Source: an uncultured Muribaculaceae bacterium (GTDB taxonomy: Bacteria > Bacteroidota > Bacteroidia > Bacteroidales > Muribaculaceae). From it: DNA of 48,788 bases. Below are positions 26,793 through 35,848 of the stretch, piece by piece. Under the pieces are notes generated by a model. It had not been told where the DNA came from, did not search any database, and worked only from the letters and a program-made list of their open reading frames with translations. Positions within the stretch are counted from its first letter, which is position 1. Every line of letters starts with the position of its first letter. The translations under genes were made by a program, and so were the position numbers. The stretch covers positions 1 to 48,788 of the forward strand of contig CAJTYC010000006.1 of NCBI GenBank assembly GCA_910584185.1. Reading direction: 5' to 3'.

Positions 26793-26824
26793 CAAATGTA
26801 GCAACAAATACCCCTCCAACCAAA
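26793..26824 (-). promoter_or_regulatory. Promoter of the M6 protease gene
   Basis: Minus-strand TTTG (26824-26821), 20-bp spacer, TACATTTG (26800-26793). Start of transcription near 26786, 28 bp before the ATG. The match to consensus is complete. Confidence 0.7.
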
Positions 26825-26880
26825 AATTTTAACAAAAAAACACCCAAATCACATTTTTTCTGAAACCAGTTTCATCAACA

Positions 26881-27477
26881 CTAATCGCGAAGGAGCCGTT
26901 TGCGCAGCCGGCTGAGATATTGAGGGGTGATCTGCAAGTAAGAGGCAATCATCTGCAAGGGCACGGTCTGCATAATCTCGGGCCGGTGTATCATAAAAGT
27001 GCGGAGCCGCTCTTCTGTCGAGCCGTTTATCTTGGCATTACGCATCTCATAGCCGGAAAGCTGGTGCTCAAGATACCCGCGATACCACAGAGCAAGCTCA
27101 CCATACTCCGCCATAAGAGCCTCAAAACGAGCCTTGCTCATTTCAAGCACTACATTGCGGAGACAACAACCCTCCACACGGGTAAAAGCCGGCTGACCGC
27201 TAAACCAAGACTGAAACGATATAATAACAGTGCCGGGAAGCCCGAACCCGTCGGTCACATCCTTGCCGTCGAGTTTATAGACAGTGCGGGCCACCCCCTC
27301 AAACACCACACGAAACTTAGAATCCACCTCACCGGTAGCCACGATACTCTCGCCCCGCCGATACACCCGAGGCTCCAGCTCATCTGCAAGAGCATCAACA
27401 ACCCGAGAAGGCAGCTCAACGCCACCCTCCTCGCGAAGCAATTCCCACAACCGTATTTTATCGCTATCTGCAATCAC
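26881..27477 (-). CDS. Crp/Fnr-family transcription regulator
   Basis: 198 residues if the GTG at 27477 is the start. A TTG at 27504 opens a longer frame, but it lies inside the -7 box of the promoter at 27502-27532 and cannot be in the transcript; TTG 27450 is a further option. The N-terminal half is a cyclic-nucleotide-binding-type barrel ('VYRRGESIVATGEVDSKFRVVFEGVARTVY'). The C-terminal helix-turn-helix is 'VPLQMIASYLQITPQYLSRLRKRLL', the form usual in Bacteroidota Crp proteins. No Cys cluster for an iron-sulfur centre is seen. It sits inside the cluster of large secreted proteins and may control them, which is only inference from position. Confidence 0.85.
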   Translation of the reverse strand: MIADSDKIRLWELLREEGGVELPSRVVDALADELEPRVYRRGESIVATGEVDSKFRVVFEGVARTVYKLDGKDVTDGFGLPGTVIISFQSWFSGQPAFTRVEGCCLRNVVLEMSKARFEALMAEYGELALWYRGYLEHQLSGYEMRNAKINGSTEERLRTFMIHRPEIMQTVPLQMIASYLQITPQYLSRLRKRLLRD

Positions 27478-27501
27478 ACCGAAAACAAAGATATCAAGTC
27501 G

Positions 27502-27532
27502 CAAATATAGTCATTTATCCCCACTTATCAAA
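27502..27532 (-). promoter_or_regulatory. Promoter of the Crp/Fnr gene (decides the start codon)
   Basis: Minus-strand TTTG (27532-27529), 19-bp spacer, TATATTTG (27509-27502). Transcription would start near 27495, so the TTG at 27504 is excluded as initiation codon. Confidence 0.65.
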
Positions 27533-27557
27533 ACACAACACCCCCCGAGAAAAAACC

Positions 27558-27681
27558 GACGCGAAGCCACCGGGAGAGAGGAGCCTCCGGCGACGACAAT
27601 CCAAAGAAAAAATGAAAAATGGCTTAGCGAAGTCAAACACGTTGCATCGCGAACTGGGGAAAAGGAGGCACCGCCGACGCC
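27558..27681. repeat. Composite intergenic repeat, copy F
   Basis: Module 1 (27558-27599, 'GCGAAGCCACCGGGAGAGAG' then 'GAGCCTCCGGCGACGAC') and module 2 (27627-27681, 'GCGAAGTCAAACACGTTGCA' then 'TCGCGAACTGGGG' and a GGAGG...GCCGACGCC end). Module 2 matches copy D base for base over most of its length. Confidence 0.85.
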
Positions 27682-27755
27682 AACAAAAAAACTTCGCGGT
27701 GAAGAGCAATCTCCGCCGCGAAGCCAATTATTAATTATTAATTATTAGTTATCCA

Positions 27756-30224
27756 TTATTCCACGGTGCGAAGCACTGCGGAATTTGCCTTGCGCACTAT
27801 TACGATTGTGCCGCTTGCCGGCTTCGCGATGCGCACGCCCTGGAGGTTGTAATATTCCACCTCTTCTCCATCTGCATCCACACCGTTGCCGATGCACTCT
27901 ATGCCCGACATCTTGAACTGGATTGGGTCAAGACCCGGCACTCCCTCGTAAGCATCTTCAGTGCCTTCGGGACATTTGCCGTCGCAAGGATCGGCTATGC
28001 CGGTGAAGGCGTCTTCTGCCACCTCGGGCACCTCGGGATTTGTGAATATCGCTGTGGCAAGTTCGGAGCAACCTGCAAAGGCACGCGCACCGATGCTCTT
28101 TAGGTTCGCGCCAAACGACACCGCCTGCACAGATGTGCAACCATAGAAGGCTTCTTCCCCGATTGTCAGGATACCGTTGGCAATGATAACCGAAACTATA
28201 TCCGTGTTCTCACGATATGCTCCATCGCCTATGCCTGTGACAGTGTAGGTCACCCCATCGTATGTCACCATCTCCGGTGTCTTGTAGAGCGGGTTGCTGC
28301 CGAGATATTGCTTTATGATAATCTGCTTCTCTGTGGCAGGTGCATCCTCAACTATCGAGAAGATGTGGTCGTCTACAGTAAACTCTGTAAATGCCGGGCG
28401 AGGCACAGAGACTGTAACCGATGCGCTCAGAGGGGCCTCAATCTCACCGTATATGGCCTTGACAGCCACCTGCACGGGTGTCATGTAGTCAGTAGCCTTA
28501 TAGTCCCACGGACTCGTCACCGCACCTACGCTCACACCATCCACAAAGCCTTCGTATGAGGTCACTGTGGTATATTCGGTAGAGGGATCTGCCCATGTGA
28601 TCAGAGCCGAGCAGTTGTCGGAATCATACTCCACGTCGAGATTGCCTACGGGCAGGTAATCGGCCACTGTTATGTCGTCGAATATCGCAGCCTGTCCATT
28701 GTCACCTTTCTCTGTATAGAAACGTATCTTGGCAATCTTGGACTCTGCGCCGGCAGCTCCCTGAAGCGGATAGACAAACTTGCGCCAGCCCTCCTCTGTG
28801 CAGTCGCCCACTGCTATCGTGGCGAGGTCGGTGAACTCACCGCCGTCGTATGACACCTGAGGCTTGACGGTCACGTTGCCCTGCGGAATCATATAGAGAT
28901 AAAAGGCGAGTGCAGGATTTACAGACTTGCCGAAGTCTATCTTGTATGAGGTCATGGTAGCAGTAGCTCCGGCCGATACATATGAGTATGAGTAGTCCAC
29001 ATAAATAAGGCCGGTGCCGTCATGAGGAGCGACCTTCTTGTCGCCAAATTCAGCCTCCGTGCCGATGTAGAATCTGCCGTAGTATGTGGAGTTATCGAAT
29101 TCCCACACATTGTTGAGGCCGCCATCGAAGTTCTCCACATAGGGAAGATTGGCTGCCGGGCCTATCACCACGTCATAGACGTAAGAGGAGGATGTGGAAC
29201 CGCCTACACCGATATTGTTGGCTGCCTCCACAACATACATCACCGCACGGGCCTTCTCCATATCGGTGCCGTAGTCAACATACTCCAGAACCTTGAGACC
29301 GGCTGCGATCTGCTCGCGGTCAGCCTCGCCACGTCCCCAGGCGCGGTACACATTGTAGACCGTCTGCTCCGGGTCAATCATGCCTCCATTGACACCACCG
29401 GTCGATTCTTCCCATGTCAGCTTGTAGCCGCCGTCTGCCTGAAACTCGCCATTCACAGTATAGGGAGCTTTTGGCACATCGTAGCCCACGAATGCCTCAG
29501 TCTGAGACTGCGCGAAGCCAAACTTCGACACTGCCTTGACGAGATAGACATTCTTGGCATTGAGCACCGGCTCGGTGTCGGTATATGTGTAAGTATCCCC
29601 CTTGGTCGGATTGGCTATTGAACCTATCAACACACCCTTGGTGAGGTCGGTAACACCCTGCGGCATGCGGTAGAACTCAAGGGCCGTCATATCGACCGGC
29701 AAATCTTCCGCCGGATAAGAGCTTGTCTTGTCGGGCACGGTGGCCGTGATATCTACTGAAAAGACTCCATCTTCTGCCTTGGATTCCGCCTTGACTGTGC
29801 CAAAAGCAAATGCAAAAGAAATGCCGGGAGTCACCGACCCATAACCTTGATAACTCACCTTATCACCTATCGAAGCATAGGCATTATAAGTATAGGTGTA
29901 GCCATACTGCCATGCCGGAGTGGCTTCATCAAGAAACTCCTTGGTCTCACCGGGAGCAAGGCCCTCATACGAGATGACTGCCACGTCACTCTCTCCAAGT
30001 TGGTAGCATTGACGCACCACCCGGATATTCATCTTCGTGTCAGCCGGAAGTTCCTGCCACTGGTTATCTTTCAATGGGGCTGTCACTGAACCATGCACCA
30101 CACCGTTGTCGCCATCTATCGCAAATGAAAACGACATACTGGGCGAACCCGGAGTAACGGCATAAGCCGCCTGACAGATTGCCGCCGCACAAAGCAGCGA
30201 CGAGATTTTGTGTAATTTTACCAT
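27756..30224 (-). CDS. Large secreted protein with FN3, jelly-roll and BspA-like LRR modules
   Basis: 822 residues with signal peptide 'MVKLHKISSLLCAAAICQAAYA'. FN3-like segments lie between about 30 and 330 and a jelly-roll segment at about 345-520 ('LPYVENFDGGLNNVWEFDN'). A short stretch of BspA-type leucine-rich repeats runs from about 670 to 750: 'ENTDIVSVIIANGILTIGEE', 'AFYGCTSVQAVSFGANLKSI' and 'GARAFAGCSELATAIF'. The tail 'YYNLQGVRIAKPASGTIVIV' resembles the sorting domains of neighbouring proteins but is weaker at the very end. BspA-type repeats can bind host matrix proteins in other species; here the role is unknown. Divergent from the 1128-residue protein. Confidence 0.75.
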   Translation of the reverse strand: MVKLHKISSLLCAAAICQAAYAVTPGSPSMSFSFAIDGDNGVVHGSVTAPLKDNQWQELPADTKMNIRVVRQCYQLGESDVAVISYEGLAPGETKEFLDEATPAWQYGYTYTYNAYASIGDKVSYQGYGSVTPGISFAFAFGTVKAESKAEDGVFSVDITATVPDKTSSYPAEDLPVDMTALEFYRMPQGVTDLTKGVLIGSIANPTKGDTYTYTDTEPVLNAKNVYLVKAVSKFGFAQSQTEAFVGYDVPKAPYTVNGEFQADGGYKLTWEESTGGVNGGMIDPEQTVYNVYRAWGRGEADREQIAAGLKVLEYVDYGTDMEKARAVMYVVEAANNIGVGGSTSSSYVYDVVIGPAANLPYVENFDGGLNNVWEFDNSTYYGRFYIGTEAEFGDKKVAPHDGTGLIYVDYSYSYVSAGATATMTSYKIDFGKSVNPALAFYLYMIPQGNVTVKPQVSYDGGEFTDLATIAVGDCTEEGWRKFVYPLQGAAGAESKIAKIRFYTEKGDNGQAAIFDDITVADYLPVGNLDVEYDSDNCSALITWADPSTEYTTVTSYEGFVDGVSVGAVTSPWDYKATDYMTPVQVAVKAIYGEIEAPLSASVTVSVPRPAFTEFTVDDHIFSIVEDAPATEKQIIIKQYLGSNPLYKTPEMVTYDGVTYTVTGIGDGAYRENTDIVSVIIANGILTIGEEAFYGCTSVQAVSFGANLKSIGARAFAGCSELATAIFTNPEVPEVAEDAFTGIADPCDGKCPEGTEDAYEGVPGLDPIQFKMSGIECIGNGVDADGEEVEYYNLQGVRIAKPASGTIVIVRKANSAVLRTVE

Positions 30225-30307
30225 AAATAAAATGGGTTAATTGAAAGTACACACCACTTTGCAGCGGTGCTTTTCATTTTTAAATTTTCACAAATCTAAA
30301 TATTATT

Positions 30308-30338
30308 TTCATTTAATCAAAATATTTGTTTATTTTTG
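30308..30338 (+). promoter_or_regulatory. Candidate promoter of the 30411 gene
   Basis: TTTC (30307-30310, one mismatch to TTTG), about 20 bp spacer, and TATTTTTG (30331-30338). Transcription would start near 30345, after the Met at 30336, which supports a later start codon. Confidence 0.45.
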
Positions 30339-30410
30339 TCAACACGCAGCTTGCATAGTTTGCAAGTGCGGTCTATGAAACACAATCTAATCATTATTAA
30401 ATCAGTTCAT

Positions 30411-33400
30411 ATGAGTAAAAATTCCACTAAGGGCAAGCTGCTTCTCCCGGTGCTTATGGCCGGGGTGGCCTCTACCGCAGCCTTTGCAGTGACCCCTCCT
30501 CAAAAAGTCGCAGAGGTGAGCCTGCCGGCCTCCTACGCAAGTTTCTTCCCCACCATGTCTGCCGACAAGGTGGCTCCCCGCACAGAGAAACCGATGTATC
30601 GCAACCCGGCGATGAAACTCACTGACAGCTCCAACATCTACGGTTCGCTCTATTATTTCCAGGGCACTGCTCTGCAGCAGGGTTTCTACCGCATCAACGC
30701 CACCCCCACCCCTACTTTCATGTGGGTTGACAGCTATACCGACGAATGGTCGATGCCAATGACCGGTGGCTGGCTGCGCAACGGTAAGCTCTGCGGTGTG
30801 AATGCCATGAACTTCATGGGCGGCTTGCTCGCATACGGACAAGTGGTGATCGACTTCAACACCGGCAAAGTGGAAAGTTTCACTCCGCTCACGGTGTCGG
30901 CTGAAAGCGTGGACAACATTTACATCACCACCGCTTATCGCGACTTGGATGACGGTGTGTACGGCTACGGCCATATAAACGACGGTAATGCCTATGCCTT
31001 CAAACGTGCCGATGCCGACAATATCGACACCTCCGCTCCGGTGTGCGAGGTGGAGTTCAGCCAGATGTGTACTGCCCTATGCTATAATGTACAGGACGAC
31101 CTCTTCTACGGTGTCACCACCGCCGGTCAGTTCGTCTCAGTAAATGCCAAAGGTGAACAGACCTCCTTATTCGCACTCAATATTCCAGACCTTTCATCCA
31201 CTGTATCCGGCTTGGTATACAGCCCCAAGGATGAAGCTTATATCTTCAACGCTTACTTGAAAGACAGGTCATCGGCCATGTATTCTATCGACGCCAATGC
31301 CAAGACTTGCACGAAGCTCTATGATTGCACTTCGGGCGAGGAATACATGTTCATGGTCTGCACAGCCGACAATGTAAACTCCGATGCGCCTGCCAAGGCT
31401 ATCTTCGCCGGCTCTGATTTCAAAGGCTCTTCGCTCGCCGGCTCCATATCATACACAGTGGCAGGCAAGACTTATGCCGGCAACCCTCTTTCGGGCAGCC
31501 TTGACTGGAAACTGTATGATAACGGTGTAGCAGTGAAGTCCGGCACAACCACACCGGGAAGCTCTCTCTCAATCGACCTCTCCGGCCTCTCCAACGGCAA
31601 GCACACTTTCGCTCTGACTCTCGGCAAGGATGGCAAGTGGTCACTCCCCGAAATCAAGAGCCTCTGGATTGGAGCTGACATTCCCAACGCACCTACAAAT
31701 GTGAAGCTCACCGAGACATCCGTGACATGGGATGCAAGCACGGGAAGCGTGCACGATGGTTATGTAAACCCCACAGCCATCACTTACACCGTGACTCTGA
31801 ATGGTGAGAAAGTAGCCGAGACAAGTGAATTATCTCGCACTATAACTCTGCCGCAAGGCATGCCCTACAAGAGCTATACCGCCAAGGTGACAGCTACTGC
31901 CGAGGGCAAGACTTCTGAGCCGGCTGAGTCTAACTATATCAACTACGGCGACCCTCTCACCATCCCGGCCACAGGTTCGCTTCATTTCCGCCCCGAGGAG
32001 TATGAGTTCACTATGTTCCAAGCTATCGACATAGATGGCAAGACTGACTCCGAGGGCAACACCCGCAACTGGCACTTCTCGGAGACCATGGGCTTCCCTT
32101 CGTTTGCCTCAGGTGCCGATGGCGACGACATGCTCATATTCCCTCCCATCCACTTCGACAATACATCGAAAGCTTGCAGCTTCCAGATGGAGGCCGGTCT
32201 TATCTCCGACATCGACGACACAGGCACGATAGAGGTGCTCATCGGCAAGGAGCCGACCGTGGAGGCCATGACCCACACTGTAATCAAGCCCACACAGCTC
32301 CACTACATGCGCGGCATAATCATGACTGAGTTCTTCTCTGTGCCTGAAGCCGGCACTTACTATCTCGCCGTGCGCACCAAGACCAACGATGTGGCTTTCC
32401 ATATCTCAGACATGGATATCGCCCTCACAAGCCGCGATGCTGACGTGCCGCAGACTGTGTCTAACCTCGTGGCCACCGCCGATCCCAAAGGTGCTCTCAA
32501 GGCTTACGTGACTTTCACGATGCCTTCGCAGACGGTAAGCGGAAAGGCTATTGATGCCAACACTGAGCTTTCTGCCACAATCGTATCGCGCGAGTTCGTA
32601 ATCGACAAGCCTTTCGACGGTGAAGTATATTACACCAAGACCGTGACCGGCAAGCCGGGCGAGGTAATCAATACCGAGATCGAGACGAAACAGAATTACA
32701 ACACCATTGGCGTGAGCTGCAGCCTCGACAACCGTGCCGGCGTGGAAGCCACCACAAACCTCTATACGGGTGTCGTGAAGCCTTACATTGTGCAGAATCT
32801 GAAAGCTGAAGTAAGCGAGGACAACATGTCTGCCCACCTCACTTGGACTCCCCCTGTGGAGGGCAGCGAACCGGGTCCTATCGGTGATTCGTTCTTCTAC
32901 GGTGTATGGTATTATGCTGATGGCTGGCAGTTCCTCGACGGCGTTGGCTATGACATATGCGAGGCGACTGTACCTCTCGAACCCGGTGCTCCTCAGAACA
33001 GCTATATCCTTGGTGTGATGGCCATGAATGCCGCCGGCCAAAGTGACCATATTAACCAGATAGGTGTGGTGATCGGCACCCCCTACGAACTCCCCATGGT
33101 CGAGACTATGGAAACCGGTGAGGAACTATACTGGCCGGTGGTGATACAGCGTCCCACCGCCGACTATGAAGGCACTTACTGGATGGTGGACGATCCCGCA
33201 GATGTGTCTCCTCTCTTCAGCAACAAAACCGGCATAGCATATATCGGATACATAGGTAATGAAGGTCTGAAGTCCGCAAAGAGCCGCCTCTCACTCCCCA
33301 AATTCTCTACAGTAGGATGCAAGGATGTGAAGTTGTCGCTGACTTACTGGGGTGGCACATATGGCGCTCAGTTCAGCGTTCTCTCTAACGTATATGGCGC

Positions 33401-33797
33401 AAACGCTCCCACAGCCATCGGCTCGTTCCCCATGGGTGCCAAGGGCTGGGTGACCAACACTCTTGACCTCCCTGCAGACCTCAACGGTCTCAAATGGGTG
33501 GAACTGTTTCTCGACACCACATTCCCCAACGATAACACGTTCGGCCTCTTCTCCGGCTATTCGATAACCGGCGTATCAGGCATAGAGGGTGTCGGTGCCG
33601 ACGGTGAAGGCCGCATCTTCACCTCTCACGGCATACTCAATATCCTCGGCTTGGCAGGCGAAAAGCTGACCGTAACAGACCTCCAGGGCCGCGTGATAAT
33701 CAGCGAACCGAGCCTCGGTGACATAGCCGGCTACGTTCTCGCCCCCGGCACTTACATCGTGAAGGCCGGCACTAAGACCGTGAAGGTGATAATCTGA
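30411..33797 (+). CDS. Very large secreted FN3/jelly-roll protein with type IX-like sorting domain
   Basis: 1128 residues from ATG 30411, chosen because it gives a clean signal peptide ('MSKNSTKGKLLLPVLMAGVASTAAFA'); Met at 30375 is possible. Residues about 80-350 have propeller-like strands similar to the protein at 19025. FN3-like modules alternate with jelly-roll segments through about 1020. The end is a good type A sorting domain: 'ILNILGLAGEKLTVTDLQGR', 'YVLAPGTYIVKAG' and a terminal Lys-Val-Ile-Ile strand. It is the best-formed such tail in the window and suggests export by type IX secretion, though no secretion component gene is present here. A strong terminator follows at 33813. Confidence 0.78.
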   Translation: MSKNSTKGKLLLPVLMAGVASTAAFAVTPPQKVAEVSLPASYASFFPTMSADKVAPRTEKPMYRNPAMKLTDSSNIYGSLYYFQGTALQQGFYRINATPTPTFMWVDSYTDEWSMPMTGGWLRNGKLCGVNAMNFMGGLLAYGQVVIDFNTGKVESFTPLTVSAESVDNIYITTAYRDLDDGVYGYGHINDGNAYAFKRADADNIDTSAPVCEVEFSQMCTALCYNVQDDLFYGVTTAGQFVSVNAKGEQTSLFALNIPDLSSTVSGLVYSPKDEAYIFNAYLKDRSSAMYSIDANAKTCTKLYDCTSGEEYMFMVCTADNVNSDAPAKAIFAGSDFKGSSLAGSISYTVAGKTYAGNPLSGSLDWKLYDNGVAVKSGTTTPGSSLSIDLSGLSNGKHTFALTLGKDGKWSLPEIKSLWIGADIPNAPTNVKLTETSVTWDASTGSVHDGYVNPTAITYTVTLNGEKVAETSELSRTITLPQGMPYKSYTAKVTATAEGKTSEPAESNYINYGDPLTIPATGSLHFRPEEYEFTMFQAIDIDGKTDSEGNTRNWHFSETMGFPSFASGADGDDMLIFPPIHFDNTSKACSFQMEAGLISDIDDTGTIEVLIGKEPTVEAMTHTVIKPTQLHYMRGIIMTEFFSVPEAGTYYLAVRTKTNDVAFHISDMDIALTSRDADVPQTVSNLVATADPKGALKAYVTFTMPSQTVSGKAIDANTELSATIVSREFVIDKPFDGEVYYTKTVTGKPGEVINTEIETKQNYNTIGVSCSLDNRAGVEATTNLYTGVVKPYIVQNLKAEVSEDNMSAHLTWTPPVEGSEPGPIGDSFFYGVWYYADGWQFLDGVGYDICEATVPLEPGAPQNSYILGVMAMNAAGQSDHINQIGVVIGTPYELPMVETMETGEELYWPVVIQRPTADYEGTYWMVDDPADVSPLFSNKTGIAYIGYIGNEGLKSAKSRLSLPKFSTVGCKDVKLSLTYWGGTYGAQFSVLSNVYGANAPTAIGSFPMGAKGWVTNTLDLPADLNGLKWVELFLDTTFPNDNTFGLFSGYSITGVSGIEGVGADGEGRIFTSHGILNILGLAGEKLTVTDLQGRVIISEPSLGDIAGYVLAPGTYIVKAGTKTVKVII

Positions 33798-33812
33798 AAC
33801 AACTGAGCCTAC

Positions 33813-33860
33813 AAGAAAAAATAGGGGTGCGTCGCTTCCGACGCACCCCTATTTTTTCTT
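33813..33860. terminator. Strong bidirectional terminator
   Basis: A perfect 22-bp stem (33813-33834 with 33839-33860) and a four-base loop CTTC. The base of the stem is an A-run on one side and a T-run on the other. It lies between the convergent 30411 gene and uvrC. Confidence 0.92.
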
Positions 33861-33923
33861 GTCTGACCTGTCTGACTCGTCCGACCTGTCTGACTCGTCT
33901 GACCTGTCTGACTCGTCCGACTA
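33861..33923. repeat. 9-bp tandem repeat GTCYGACNN directly at the uvrC stop
   Basis: Seven units such as GTCTGACCT, GTCTGACTC and GTCCGACCT in a row. The last unit (33915-33923) contains the uvrC stop codon, and the first begins where the terminator ends. The unit is the same as that in mnmG (38425-38553). Confidence 0.9.
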
Positions 33924-35828
33924 CCTGAAATGGCCGTAGACTATCGCGGCCTTTGACTTGCCTATCACACCCTCTATCTCGGAGAGGTCTGCCTCTTTCA
34001 GCCGTTTCAGGCTCTTGAAATGCTTCATCAGCTTGGCGGCCGTGGCAGGGCCTATGCCGGCGATATTGTCGAGTTCGCTTACCGTCTGGCCCTTGCTGCG
34101 TCGGTCACGGTGGTGCGTTATGCCAAAGCGGTGAGCCTCGTCGCGCAGGCCCTGAATAACCTTCAGACTCGGTGATTTCTTGTCGAGATAGAGCGGCAAT
34201 GTATCTCCCGGAAAGTATATCTCCTCAAGTCGCTTCGCGATGCCCACGAGCGCCACATCACCCCGTATGCCCATCTCATCGAATGCCTCCACAGCCGCAC
34301 TCAGCTGCCCTTTGCCGCCATCCACCACCACCATCTGAGGCAAAGGTTCACCCTCGGCCATCATGCGTGTGTAGCGGCGGTGAAGCACCTCCTTCATCGA
34401 CGCGAAGTCGTTTGCCCCTACCACCGTCTTGATGATGAAGTGACGGTAGTCTCGCTTCGACGGCTTGCCGTTGCGAAACACCACGCAACTCGCCACAGGA
34501 TTCGTGCCCTGGATATTCGAGTTATCGAAACATTCGATATGCCTTGGCTCCACAGGAAGCCGGAAGTCCGATTTCATCCGCTCCATAAGTTTGTCGACGG
34601 CACGGTCAGGATTCATCGCCGCTATCTCTTTCTCGCGGTCTTTCATAAACTGAGTGGCATTCTTCAGGCCGACATCGAGCGCACGGCGTTTCTCGCCGCG
34701 CTGAGGCATTATAACCTTCATGCCATCGAACTCCACATCCGGCTCGAATGGCAGAAGCACCTCCCCAAATTTCCGTCCGAATCGCTCCGACACTTCCGAT
34801 ATCGCCATCGAAAGAATCTCCGGGGGTGTGATATCATTCTTGCGCTTCACATACTCAAGATTGAGGCTCTGCGTCACCGCACCATGGTGAAGGTGCATGA
34901 AGTTGACGTAGGCGCGATCATCACTCTCCACATATGCGAAGAGGTCTATATCGCGCACCGAGGTCTCCCCTACAATCGACTTGGCGTTGTATTTTCTGAC
35001 GTTCTCATATTTTTCTTTTATGACCTGTGCCTCCTCAAATTTCCAATCCTCGCTGAGCCTCTCCATCTCCTCCAAGAGCATGCGTTCAAGCTCTACGGTC
35101 TCACCATTTAGTATCTGGCGCACACGCTTTATCACCTCCCCATACTCCTCGGGAGACATCAGGCCCCGGCACATGCCTCCGCACTTCCCTATGTGGTAAT
35201 CGAGACAGAGGGAATATTTGTTGCGCGCGATACCCTTTTCATCGAGGGCATGCCGGCAGGTGCGCAGAGGGTATGTGTCGCGTATCAGGTTGAGCACCGT
35301 TTTCGCAGCGCTGATATTGCTGTAGGGACCGTAATATTTGCCGGCCTCATCCTTGCTGCGGGTCATGAAAACACGCGGATAAAGTTCGTCGGTAACCACT
35401 ATCCATGGATAGGACTTGTCATCCTTGAGAAGCACGTTGTAATGCGGCTGGTAACGCTTTATCATCGCGTTCTCCAAGTGGAGTGCATCCTCCTCGGTTG
35501 CCACCACGATAAACCGCAGGTCGACGATGTTGCGCACAAGCAGGTTGGTGCGCGTGCTGTCGTGACGTCGGTTCCAATAGCTCGAGACACGTCGCTTGAG
35601 GCGCTTCGCCTTGCCGACATATATCACCTTGCCGGTCTTGTCGAGATACATGTATACACCCGGGGACTCCGGGAGACCAAGTATCTTGCTGCGCAGATGC
35701 TCGCCGGGACGGTTGTTGAAAATATCGTCGCGAGTGCGGTCAGGCTTTATCTCAAGCTCGAAGCCTCCGCTCTCATCGATCTTACGGGCCACAGACGCCA
35801 GTTCACTCTTCTTAGAAATTTCATCCAT
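33921..35828 (-). CDS. uvrC: Excinuclease ABC subunit C
   Basis: 635 residues from ATG 35828. A longer frame to 35960 is only translation of the 46-bp repeats. GIY-YIG nuclease motif 'PGVYMYLDKTGKVIYVGKAKRLKRRV' (GVY 57-59, YVG 70-72), UVR motif around 'KFEEAQVIKEKYE', RNase H-like C-terminal nuclease with 'ECFDNSNIQGT' and 'VVDGGKGQL', and a helix-hairpin-helix pair 'NIAGIGPATAAKLMKHFKSL'. It makes both incisions in nucleotide excision repair with UvrA and UvrB. The 45-residue N-terminal extension before the nuclease domain is longer than usual. It is last in the ybeY-mnmG-apt-uvrC row. Confidence 0.96.
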   Translation of the reverse strand: MDEISKKSELASVARKIDESGGFELEIKPDRTRDDIFNNRPGEHLRSKILGLPESPGVYMYLDKTGKVIYVGKAKRLKRRVSSYWNRRHDSTRTNLLVRNIVDLRFIVVATEEDALHLENAMIKRYQPHYNVLLKDDKSYPWIVVTDELYPRVFMTRSKDEAGKYYGPYSNISAAKTVLNLIRDTYPLRTCRHALDEKGIARNKYSLCLDYHIGKCGGMCRGLMSPEEYGEVIKRVRQILNGETVELERMLLEEMERLSEDWKFEEAQVIKEKYENVRKYNAKSIVGETSVRDIDLFAYVESDDRAYVNFMHLHHGAVTQSLNLEYVKRKNDITPPEILSMAISEVSERFGRKFGEVLLPFEPDVEFDGMKVIMPQRGEKRRALDVGLKNATQFMKDREKEIAAMNPDRAVDKLMERMKSDFRLPVEPRHIECFDNSNIQGTNPVASCVVFRNGKPSKRDYRHFIIKTVVGANDFASMKEVLHRRYTRMMAEGEPLPQMVVVDGGKGQLSAAVEAFDEMGIRGDVALVGIAKRLEEIYFPGDTLPLYLDKKSPSLKVIQGLRDEAHRFGITHHRDRRSKGQTVSELDNIAGIGPATAAKLMKHFKSLKRLKEADLSEIEGVIGKSKAAIVYGHFR

Positions 35829-35848
35829 ATAATACATAACGTCCAAAC

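Noticed and set aside
30336..30410. Upstream Met codons for the 1128-residue protein
   Set aside because: 30336 falls in the promoter region and gives no signal peptide at the N-terminus; ATG 30411 gives a clean one.
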